Shown here: piece after piece, positions 1-6,036 of the stretch | How positions within the stretch are numbered: position 1 is the first letter of the stretch | Layout: every line of letters starts with the position of its first letter | Source of the DNA: Treponema sp. | Lineage (GTDB): Bacteria; Spirochaetota; Spirochaetia; Treponematales; Treponemataceae | Direction: 5' to 3' | Length of the DNA stretch: 6,948 nt | NCBI GenBank assembly: GCA_016282455.1 | Contig: JAEEKM010000085.1 | Location: forward strand, 1 to 6,948 | Made by a program: the position numbers and the translations under genes | The notes under the pieces: model-generated | Told to the model about the DNA's origin: nothing | Databases searched by the model: none | The model's input: only the letters and a program-made list of their open reading frames with translations

Positions 1-10
1 AAAAAATATA

Positions 11-1261
11 CTAGTCTTTAAAGCCTGCCCACTTTCTGACATTAGACAGTTTTTCTGCAAAGACATTTACTTCTTCTTCGGTGTTGTAAAAGTAAAGGCT
101 TGCACGGGCGGTACTTCCCACACCAAGTTTTTGCATAAGGGGCTGGGCACAATGATGTCCTGCACGGATTGCAATACGTTCACTGTCCAGAATACTAGCA
201 ATGTCATGGGGGTGAACACCGTCAATGGTAAAGGTAACAATACCGCAGTGCTTTACAGGATCAGGGTGACCGATAATATGCACATGGGGAATGGCCTTCA
301 TTTTTTCTATAAGAAGTGAAGCAAGACGGTTATCGTTTTCTTCAATGTTTTCTATTCCAATCTGACTGAGGTAATCAATTGCTGCAGCAAGACCAACTGC
401 CCCCGCTGCATTTACGGTTCCTGCCTCAAACTTGTGGGGAACTTCTGCATAGGTTACAATTCCACGGGTTACGTATTCAATCATCTCTCCGCCGCGGAGG
501 AAGGGAGGCATTTTTTCAAGGATGTCTTTCTTTCCATAAAGGGCACCGATTCCCATGGGACCGCAGAGTTTATGTCCACTAAGGGCAAAAAAATCTGCCT
601 CAAGTTCTTTTACGTCAACTTTAATGTGAGGGGTACTCTGGGCTCCGTCTACCACAACAAGGGCACCTTTTCCACCGTTACCTGTTTTGTGGGCATAAGA
701 GGCAATTTCTTTTACAGGGTTTGTAATGCCAAAAACATTACTCACGTGACAGAGGGCCACAAGCTTAGTTTTTTCAGTAATTTTTGTCTGCCATTCGGAG
801 GGAGGAATTACGCCGTCATCCTGGCACTCAAGGAAAACACAGTTTGCTTTTTTTGCATCACAAACCATTTTCCAGGGAAGGAAATTTGAGTGATGTTCCA
901 TAGCGGTAACAACAATTTCATCCCCTTCGTTTACGTTTGCCATAGCCCAGGTGTAAGCAACAAGGTTAAGGCTTTCGCTTGCGTTACGGGTAAAAATAAT
1001 TTCAGAAGAATCTGCAGCCCCGATAAAATCTGCAACTTTTTTTCTTGCATTTTCATAAGCTTCGGTTGCACGAACAGAAAGTCCGTAGAGACCGCGCATG
1101 GGGTTAGCGTTATCATGCAGGTAGAAGCGGGAAACTGCTTCCGTTACGCAGAGGGGACGCTGACTTGTAGCCGCATTGTCAAAATAAATAAGGCCTTTAT
1201 TTTCTTCCTGAGTAAAAAGTGGAAAATCTTTTCTTAACTCATTTGCATTAAGACTTGTCAT
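11..1261 (-). CDS. sufS: SufS cysteine desulfurase (group II, PLP-dependent)
   Basis: This enzyme takes sulfur from L-cysteine, releasing alanine, and holds it as a persulfide for cytosolic Fe-S cluster assembly. The 416-residue length is normal for the family. PLP-site residues are visible: His123 in MEHHSN, Asp205 and Gln208 in VVDGAQ, and the Schiff-base Lys231 in SGHKLCGP. The persulfide-forming cysteine is Cys371 in RAGHHCAQPLM, the short-loop group II motif, with Arg366 and Arg386 matching E. coli SufS Arg359 and Arg379. The 'CAQPLM' form resembles SufS proteins of SufU-using bacteria such as B. subtilis, so a SufU partner is inferred but not seen. The usual 'HRGxH' stretch reads M55-R-G-L-Y59, so two histidines are replaced. 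The ATG overlaps the sufD stop (ATGA, 4 nt) and an AAGG Shine-Dalgarno lies 9 nt upstream. The gene is last in the visible operon; only 10 nt follow its TAG stop. Identity is very sure. Confidence 0.97.
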   Translation of the reverse strand: MTSLNANELRKDFPLFTQEENKGLIYFDNAATSQRPLCVTEAVSRFYLHDNANPMRGLYGLSVRATEAYENARKKVADFIGAADSSEIIFTRNASESLNLVAYTWAMANVNEGDEIVVTAMEHHSNFLPWKMVCDAKKANCVFLECQDDGVIPPSEWQTKITEKTKLVALCHVSNVFGITNPVKEIASYAHKTGNGGKGALVVVDGAQSTPHIKVDVKELEADFFALSGHKLCGPMGIGALYGKKDILEKMPPFLRGGEMIEYVTRGIVTYAEVPHKFEAGTVNAAGAVGLAAAIDYLSQIGIENIEENDNRLASLLIEKMKAIPHVHIIGHPDPVKHCGIVTFTIDGVHPHDIASILDSERIAIRAGHHCAQPLMQKLGVGSTARASLYFYNTEEEVNVFAEKLSNVRKWAGFKD

Positions 1262-2355
1262 GCCGGTTCACCTTCAACAAAAGACTGTATTTTCTGAACA
1301 AGTTCTGAGTCTGGAATAAAACGGGAGACAGAGGCTACTTTTGCAGAAATCATAAGGCGTTCCGCTTCTTTTGCACTTACGCCCCTGCTCTGTAAATAAA
1401 AGAGTACGTCTTTTCCGAGCTTACCTACGCTTGTTCCGTGGCTTCCTTCCACTGCTTCTTCATCACAAAGAATTACCGGGAGGGATTTATTTACAACCTG
1501 TGGTGCAAGAAGAAGTACGTTTTCGTTTTCGTTTCCCTTGCTGTCCACACAGCCCTTTACAAAATCAATCGTTCCGCGCCAGGATTTTTTTGCTTGGTCC
1601 AGAAGAACGCCTTCGGTAACAAAAGAACTTTCGGTTTCTTTTCCAATCTGATGGGTAACGTAGTTTACGTCAAGTTCATTTTTTTCTGCCGTAACATAGG
1701 CTAAGCGGCCTGAGTTCTGTGCCCGGTAACCGGAGAGGGTATGCCGCACTCCTGTAAAGGAAGATTTTCCGCCAAGCTGAACCTGTGTAAAATCCACAGA
1801 GGCATTGTCCATTACAAGGCTTGCATTTGCATCAAAAACAGTAAAACCTCTTCCCAAAAGATTTACAAAGATTACTTTTACAAGAGCATTTGCTTCTGCA
1901 AGAACACGGAGCCTTATGCCGAAACTTCCACTAAAAGCAGCGGGGCTTTCTGCACTGAGAATGAAAGTAGAAGTGGAGTTTTCTTTTGCACGAATGGCAA
2001 GGTCTGTAAAAGACTGTTCTCCGTCTTTGGGAGAAAAGGAAAGTTTTACAGACTCATCTTTTTTTCCTGCTTCTACTGTAAACTCACCAATTACAAACTC
2101 ATTCTCTTTTTGAAAAGCATCAAGTTTCTGGTCAAAGGCTTTCCCCATCTGGGTTATCATCGGGGCATCTTTTACAAAAGAGTGCTCGGCATATTTTTCA
2201 AGCACTTCAACTCCCAGTGTACGCTTAATCCTGTATGTACCATGGTCAGTGAGGGTACAGTTAATGTTTCCGTGGTTTATGTGCAGGTGGTGCCAGGTCA
2301 GACGGGGAAACTGGTTCACTTCACTGCTGATTGTTTTTTCTATTATTTCTTTCAT
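1258..2355 (-). CDS. sufD: SufD, Fe-S cluster scaffold subunit
   Basis: SufD pairs with SufB on the SufC ATPase dimer to form the SufBC2D scaffold where clusters are built. The protein has 365 residues from the chosen ATG. The C-terminal third carries the family signature: ILCDEEAVEGSHG, then an FYLQSRG motif and an acidic/helical tail. His306 in GSHG corresponds to the conserved cluster-assembly histidine of E. coli SufD (His360). The N-terminal half is poorly conserved, as is usual for SufD, and the middle is the expected beta-rich repeat region. The start could be GTG at 2358 (giving MMKEII) or ATG at 2355. I prefer the ATG because the AAGGGG Shine-Dalgarno at 2364-2369 is then 8 nt away, like its neighbours. 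The ATG shares one base with the sufB TGA stop (TGATG), which suggests translational coupling. SufB and SufD are paralogues, but this one lacks the SufB-specific NCDSLML cysteine motif. Confidence 0.95.
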   Translation of the reverse strand: MKEIIEKTISSEVNQFPRLTWHHLHINHGNINCTLTDHGTYRIKRTLGVEVLEKYAEHSFVKDAPMITQMGKAFDQKLDAFQKENEFVIGEFTVEAGKKDESVKLSFSPKDGEQSFTDLAIRAKENSTSTFILSAESPAAFSGSFGIRLRVLAEANALVKVIFVNLLGRGFTVFDANASLVMDNASVDFTQVQLGGKSSFTGVRHTLSGYRAQNSGRLAYVTAEKNELDVNYVTHQIGKETESSFVTEGVLLDQAKKSWRGTIDFVKGCVDSKGNENENVLLLAPQVVNKSLPVILCDEEAVEGSHGTSVGKLGKDVLFYLQSRGVSAKEAERLMISAKVASVSRFIPDSELVQKIQSFVEGEPA

Positions 2356-3767
2356 CACAGGGTCCCCTTCATTTCAAGCTGAATAAGATTGTTCATCTCT
2401 ACAGCATATTCGAGCGGCAGTTCCTTGCTCACAGGATTTGCAAAACCGCTTACAATCATGGCTCTTGCTTCGTCTTCGCTTATGCCGCGGCTCATGAGGT
2501 AGAATATTGCCTTGTTGGAAATGCGTCCGATTTTTGCTTCGTGTCCTACATCGCAGTCGTCGGTCATTATGTTCATGGCAGGGATTGTGTCGGAGTTACT
2601 TTCTGAGTCCAGCATGAGGCTGTCACAGTTTACACTCACCTTGCTGCCGGTTGCACTTTTGTTTACGATGACTGAAGAACGGTAGGTATTTTTTCCGCCG
2701 CTCTTACTTATACTCTTTGTTCCGATTACACTGGAAGTATTTTTTCCAATGTGAATCATCTTTGCACCGGTATCAAGATCCTGTCCCTTACCGCTGAAGG
2801 TGATTCCGGTAAACTCACAGAGAGATTTATCGCCTTTAAGAATTGTGGTGGGGTAAAGATAGGAAACATGACTTCCGAAACTTCCGCTCACCCACTCCAT
2901 CTTACCGCCTTCTTCAACAATGGCCCTCTTGGTGTTAAGGTTGTACATGTTCTTGGACCAGTTTTCAATCGTGCTGTACCTTAAGTGGGCATTTTTTGCA
3001 ACATAAAGTTCAACACAGCCTGCGTGAAGGTTTGCAACGTTATACTTTGGTGCAGAACAGCCTTCAATAAAGTGCAGGTCTGCTCCTTCGTCTACAATAA
3101 TGAGAGTGTGTTCAAACTGACCAGCCCCCGCTGCATTAAGCCTGAAATAGGACTGAAGGGGAATCTTTACATGAACGCCTTTTGGAACATACACACAACT
3201 TCCGCCGCTCCATACCGCTCCGTGAAGGGCCGCAAACTTATGGTCTGTAGGCGGAACAAGATGCATAAAGTGTTCCTTTATCATGTCTGCATATTCACCG
3301 TGCATGGCACTTTCTAAGTCTGTGTAGATTACTCCCTGGGCGGCAACTTCGTCTTTTACGTTGTGGTAAACAAGTTCACTGTCGTACTGGGCACCCACAC
3401 CTGCAAGACTCTCTCTTTCGGCTTCGGGAATACCGAGTTTTTCAAAAGTGTTCTTTATGTCTTCAGGAACATCTGCCCACTTGGCAGCCATCTGGGTTTT
3501 GGGTTTAACGTAAGTTACGATTTTCTGAATGTCCAGGTCGCGAATATCCGGTCCCCAATCAGGTTCCTTTGTTTCGTTAAAGATTTTAAGGCACTTGAGA
3601 CGGAAATCACGCATCCAGTCAGGGTCTTTTTTTTCTTCGCTGATTCTAAGTACAATGCTTTCGTCAATGCCGTTTCTTACTTTGTAAAAGTCTGCATCAC
3701 TTTCTTCGTAACGGAAGTCGTAGAGGGAACGGTCAATGTCGGCAACGGAAGTTTTTTCTTCTGCCAT
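2355..3767 (-). CDS. sufB: SufB, Fe-S cluster scaffold subunit
   Basis: SufB is the main scaffold subunit of SufBC2D, receiving sulfur and holding the nascent cluster. The protein has 470 residues, the expected size. The C-terminal core is highly conserved: NCDSLMLDSESNSDTIPAM with Cys381 (equivalent to E. coli Cys405), then HEAKIGRIS with His409 and Glu410, then IFYLMSRGISEDEA and the terminal ELPLEYAVEMN. A second cysteine, Cys237 in EGCSAPKY, is probably the entry cysteine for sulfur (E. coli Cys254); this match is from memory. The N-terminal part (RDFRLKCLKIF and a WGPDI stretch) is also typical. The D-S-E-S-N-S-D-T-I-P form resembles B. subtilis SufB more than the E. coli form. The ATG lies 3 nt after the sufC stop, with GGAGG at 3776-3780 inside the end of sufC, 8 nt from the start. 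No frameshift or missing key residue was seen. Confidence 0.98.
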   Translation of the reverse strand: MAEEKTSVADIDRSLYDFRYEESDADFYKVRNGIDESIVLRISEEKKDPDWMRDFRLKCLKIFNETKEPDWGPDIRDLDIQKIVTYVKPKTQMAAKWADVPEDIKNTFEKLGIPEAERESLAGVGAQYDSELVYHNVKDEVAAQGVIYTDLESAMHGEYADMIKEHFMHLVPPTDHKFAALHGAVWSGGSCVYVPKGVHVKIPLQSYFRLNAAGAGQFEHTLIIVDEGADLHFIEGCSAPKYNVANLHAGCVELYVAKNAHLRYSTIENWSKNMYNLNTKRAIVEEGGKMEWVSGSFGSHVSYLYPTTILKGDKSLCEFTGITFSGKGQDLDTGAKMIHIGKNTSSVIGTKSISKSGGKNTYRSSVIVNKSATGSKVSVNCDSLMLDSESNSDTIPAMNIMTDDCDVGHEAKIGRISNKAIFYLMSRGISEDEARAMIVSGFANPVSKELPLEYAVEMNNLIQLEMKGTL

Positions 3768-3770
3768 AAA

Positions 3771-4652
3771 TTATGCCTCCGTTTTTCCCGCTTTTATTGC
3801 AGCTGCTTCTGCCTGAAAGTCTACAGTCTGAGATGCCATTTTTACTGCGTCCATTGCGGCTTTTGCAGCGGCGGCAAGACGGGCTTTTCTTTCTGCATCT
3901 TTTACTTCCTGGGGAATGAACTGGTCAAAACCGCTTTCGTTAATGGTCTGAACAAGGCTTCCGTCACCACTGTGAACGATGTGTCCCTTAACGATGATGT
4001 GGGTTTTGTCAACCTTAAGGCTTTCAAGAATTTTTGTTGAGTGGGTAATAATCAAAAGGGAACCGCCGGTCATTTCCTGATAGGCTTTTACCCCCTTACT
4101 TACTGTGCGGACTGCATCTACATCAAGACCGGAATCTGTTTCGTCAAGAATGGCAAACTTGGGCTTAAGCATGAGAAGCTGAAGAATCTCGCTCTTCTTT
4201 TTTTCACCGCCGGAGAAGCCCACGTTAAGGTCACGTTCTGCGTAAGCGTGGTTCATGGAAAGAAGATCCATTGCTTCTTCCAGGGCTCTTTTAAAGGACA
4301 TGAGTTTTACTTTTTCAGTGCTCACCTGCTGAAGGCTTGTCCTAATAAAAGACTCAAGTGAAATGCCCGGCACTTCAAGTGGATCCTGGAAACTGAGGAA
4401 TATTCCCTTTTTTGCCCTCTTGTCAGTTCCAAAATCAGTAATATCTTCCCCGTCAAAAAGGATTTTTCCACCGGTAACATGATAGTCGGGATTTCCCATA
4501 AGGGTGTAGCCCAGGGTACTTTTTCCGGCTCCGTTTGGTCCCATAAGAACATGAATTTCACCGGGTTTTATGTCAAGATTGATATTGTGAAGTATAGCCT
4601 TATCACCAATGCTGGCACTGAGATCCTGAATGGAAAGAAGATTGTCTCCCAT
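3771..4652 (-). CDS. sufC: SufC, ABC-type ATPase of the SUF complex, with a C-terminal extension
   Basis: SufC is a soluble ABC ATPase. ATP-driven dimerisation reshapes SufB and SufD for cluster assembly; it is not a transporter. All motifs are present: Walker A GPNGAGKST at 38-46, Q-loop Gln89 in SFQDPLEVPG, signature FSGGE at 146-150, Walker B FAILDET at 166-172 with catalytic Glu171, D-loop SGLDVDA, and H-loop His204. The long spacing between Walker A and signature and the SFQDPLEVPG wording are diagnostic of SufC. The protein is 293 residues, whereas most SufC proteins are about 245-265. The extra roughly 40 residues (about 252-293) form an alanine- and lysine-rich, probably helical tail not found in the usual family members. 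The ATG is supported by GAGGAG at 4661-4666, 8 nt upstream. It is the first gene of the operon and is divergent from mglB. Confidence 0.97.
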   Translation of the reverse strand: MGDNLLSIQDLSASIGDKAILHNINLDIKPGEIHVLMGPNGAGKSTLGYTLMGNPDYHVTGGKILFDGEDITDFGTDKRAKKGIFLSFQDPLEVPGISLESFIRTSLQQVSTEKVKLMSFKRALEEAMDLLSMNHAYAERDLNVGFSGGEKKKSEILQLLMLKPKFAILDETDSGLDVDAVRTVSKGVKAYQEMTGGSLLIITHSTKILESLKVDKTHIIVKGHIVHSGDGSLVQTINESGFDQFIPQEVKDAERKARLAAAAKAAMDAVKMASQTVDFQAEAAAIKAGKTEA

Positions 4653-4660
4653 AATAAAAA

Positions 4661-4666
4661 CTCCTC
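4661..4666 (-). promoter_or_regulatory. Shine-Dalgarno of sufC
   Basis: GAGGAG on the minus strand, 8 nt before the sufC ATG, fixes that start. The same 8-9 nt spacing is seen before sufB, sufD, sufS and mglA, which makes its absence before mglB stand out. Confidence 0.85.
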
Positions 4667-4674
4667 GTATTTTT

Positions 4675-4689
4675 CTAGCAATTTACTAG
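4675..4689. promoter_or_regulatory. 15-bp inverted repeat, possible operator for the suf operon
   Basis: CTAGCAATTTACTAG is an imperfect palindrome: six of seven base pairs match around a central T. It lies just downstream of the proximal sufC promoter's predicted start (about 4691), in the 5' leader before the Shine-Dalgarno. A repressor bound here could block transcription. It does not match the E. coli IscR type 1 or type 2 consensus as I recall them, so the regulator is unknown. It could be chance in an AT-rich region. Confidence 0.4.
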
Positions 4690-4697
4690 GCATTTAT

Positions 4698-4726
4698 AAT
4701 ATATTCAAAGAAAATAGAATCGACAA
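4698..4726 (-). promoter_or_regulatory. Candidate proximal sigma-70-type promoter of sufCBDS
   Basis: On the minus strand, TTGTCG (4726-4721) and TATATT (4703-4698) are separated by exactly 17 bp. The match is 4/6 and 5/6 to consensus. The predicted start near 4691 gives a leader of about 39 nt that contains the GAGGAG ribosome site. This is the most likely operon promoter, though the distal one is equally good by match. Confidence 0.55.
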
Positions 4727-4727
4727 G

Positions 4728-4756
4728 AGTATATCGTAAATAGAAAAGTATTGCAA
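4728..4756 (-). promoter_or_regulatory. Candidate distal promoter of sufCBDS
   Basis: On the minus strand, TTGCAA (4756-4751) and TATACT (4733-4728) are also 17 bp apart, 4/6 and 5/6 matches. The predicted start is near 4721. TTGCAA is self-complementary, so the same hexamer can also be read toward mglB, 16 bp before a TATAGT at 4773-4778. Tandem promoters are possible, but only one may be used. Confidence 0.35.
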
Positions 4757-4778
4757 TTGTGAAGAAAGAGGATATAGT

Positions 4779-4807
4779 TTGACAAGTGAAATTTTATGGA
4801 ATATAGT
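4779..4807 (+). promoter_or_regulatory. Near-consensus sigma-70 promoter of mglBA
   Basis: TTGACA (perfect) and TATAGT (one mismatch) are separated by the optimal 17 bp. With the usual distance, transcription would begin at 4814, the A of the preferred mglB ATG, or at most 2-3 nt before it. The upstream in-frame ATG at 4796 lies inside the promoter spacer and could not be on this transcript. No Shine-Dalgarno is visible for either ATG. A partial copy of the -10 region (GGATATAGT at 4770-4778) occurs 29 bp upstream. Confidence 0.7.
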
Positions 4808-4813
4808 AGTAAC

Positions 4814-6019
4814 ATGAAGACTTTTTCAAAGGCACTGCTTTTTATTTTAACAGGTATTACCGCCCTTTCCTGTTCAAAAATCAATGGACAGAAGGTAAAA
4901 AAGATTCCCAACAGGGAAAAGCCTGTTATTTTTTATAACGTTCAGCCCGCAGACCTCAAAACAGGTGAAGTTGACATGGAGGTCATGAACTGGAACGACA
5001 AAACCTTCTTTTTAGGAACAGATTCTCTTGGAGGTGGTCTTGTTCAGGGCAAAATGATTACAGACTATCTTGAAAAATCAAAGCCAGAAATCATAGACAG
5101 AAACGGAGACGGAACAATCGGTTATGTTCTTTGCATAGGAGACTCAGGACACAAAGACTCCCGCGGAAGAACAGAAGGCATAAGAAAGGCACTGGGCACC
5201 TGGGATGGTTCTGTTGACCCTCAGAAAAACAAAGAAGGTTCTGCCCTTGTGGGAGGAAAACCCCTTAAGGTAAAAGAACTGGATGCAAAAATAATGGTCG
5301 GTCCGGACGGAACTATGTGGAATGCAACTGCCGCAACCGAAGCAATGGGTAACTGGCTTACAAAACTTGATGAAGAAATTGACATGGTGGTTTCAAACAA
5401 TGACCAGATGGCAATGGCCTGTCTTCAGGTTTCAAGCTACCCGGAAGGACTTCCTATTTTTGGTTACGATGCCGCCGCAGATGCACTCGAAGCAGTAAAC
5501 AGGGGAAAACTCTCCGGAACAATTTCACAAAATGCAGACGGACAGATGGCAGCCCTTATGCTCATTTTACGAAACCTTGCAGACGGAATTTCAGGCGAGG
5601 AACTTTTTATAAACGGTTTTACAAAAGAAGACAAATACGGAAACAAACTTGAAATCCCAATAGAATACAACCCCAGGGAAAAATCCATTTACCTAAAAAC
5701 CATTGCAATCACAAAAGAAAATGTTAAAGAATTCCTTAACCCCCAAAGACTGGAAATTAAAGAGGCAGAATATGAACCTTTAAGGGTTTTCTATTCCACT
5801 TACAACGAAACAGACTTGTTCATGACAACCCTCATTCGTCCAGCTGCAAAATATTACGCACCACTTTTCGGCATAAAACTTTCCATGTTTGGCGGAGACG
5901 GACAGAATGAATCGAGCCTGCTGGACAAGTTTGCAAACCTTAGAAAATATGACGCTTACGTACTTGGAATAATAAAACAGAACTCAGGCATGGATTATAT
6001 TGACAAGTTACGCTATTAG
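4814..6019 (+). CDS. mglB: MglB-like galactose/glucose-binding lipoprotein, circularly permuted
   Basis: This is the substrate-binding lipoprotein of a sugar ABC transporter. The 401-residue protein starts with a signal peptide (Lys2, Lys6, hydrophobic 7-18) and a relaxed spirochaetal lipobox, TALS-Cys20. The order of parts is permuted compared with E. coli MglB. Residues 36-306 match MglB from its VPVVFFN strand to its C-terminus. Residues 322-401 then match MglB's N-terminal 80-90 residues. Sugar contacts by alignment (E. coli number in brackets): Asn42 (91), His113 (152), Asp115 (154), Arg119 (158), Trp169 (183), Asn196 (211), Asp219 (236), Asp334 (14), Phe336 (16). Asn256 appears to be Gln239. 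A calcium loop DRNGDGTIG lies at 95-103. I chose ATG 4814 over ATG 4796 because the promoter overlaps the latter and MKTFSK gives a clean signal peptide. The permuted order and the mglA neighbour match my memory of T. pallidum Tp0684, a glucose binder. The sugar specificity here is inferred. Confidence 0.93.
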   Translation: MKTFSKALLFILTGITALSCSKINGQKVKKIPNREKPVIFYNVQPADLKTGEVDMEVMNWNDKTFFLGTDSLGGGLVQGKMITDYLEKSKPEIIDRNGDGTIGYVLCIGDSGHKDSRGRTEGIRKALGTWDGSVDPQKNKEGSALVGGKPLKVKELDAKIMVGPDGTMWNATAATEAMGNWLTKLDEEIDMVVSNNDQMAMACLQVSSYPEGLPIFGYDAAADALEAVNRGKLSGTISQNADGQMAALMLILRNLADGISGEELFINGFTKEDKYGNKLEIPIEYNPREKSIYLKTIAITKENVKEFLNPQRLEIKEAEYEPLRVFYSTYNETDLFMTTLIRPAAKYYAPLFGIKLSMFGGDGQNESSLLDKFANLRKYDAYVLGIIKQNSGMDYIDKLRY

Positions 6020-6024
6020 TTTAC

Positions 6025-6028
6025 GGAG
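6025..6028 (+). promoter_or_regulatory. Shine-Dalgarno that fixes the TTG start of mglA
   Basis: GGAG lies in the 17-nt gap after the mglB stop and is 8 nt from TTG at 6037. The nearby ATG at 6030 is out of frame and stops after eight codons, so it is not the mglA start. Confidence 0.8.
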
Positions 6029-6036
6029 AATGTTTT

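Larger units (their letters stand above)
4653..4813. other. Divergent intergenic control region, suf operon / mgl operon
   Basis: These 161 nt hold all visible transcription signals of both operons: two promoter-like elements toward sufC, one strong one toward mglB, and an inverted repeat. The sequence is much richer in A and T than the flanking genes. I see no riboswitch, small RNA gene or terminator in it. A short minus-strand reading frame across 4705-4911 has no ribosome site or recognisable content. Confidence 0.75.

Noticed and set aside
434..1237. Two consecutive plus-strand open frames opposite sufS
   Set aside because: They lie wholly antisense to an intact sufS and have no recognisable motifs.
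1741..2382. 213-codon plus-strand open frame opposite sufD
   Set aside because: It is antisense to a clear sufD, has no recognisable domain, and its composition (rich in Phe, Cys, Lys) is that of a shadow frame.
3363..4040. 225-codon plus-strand open frame opposite sufB and sufC
   Set aside because: It spans the antisense of two well-conserved genes, and its Phe/Cys/Val-rich sequence shows no family features.
4796..4813. Upstream ATG of mglB adding MEYSSN
   Set aside because: It falls inside the spacer of a near-consensus promoter, has no Shine-Dalgarno and adds acidic residue Glu2 before the signal peptide. It remains possible only if an upstream promoter is used.
4705..4911. 68-codon minus-strand frame across the intergenic region and the start of mglB
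   Set aside because: It overlaps the promoters and the mglB signal peptide on the opposite strand, lacks a ribosome site and resembles nothing known.
4814..6019. mglB as a truncated pseudogene missing its N-terminal domain
   Set aside because: The missing segment is present at the C-terminus with its sugar-binding Asp and Phe, so the gene is permuted, not broken.
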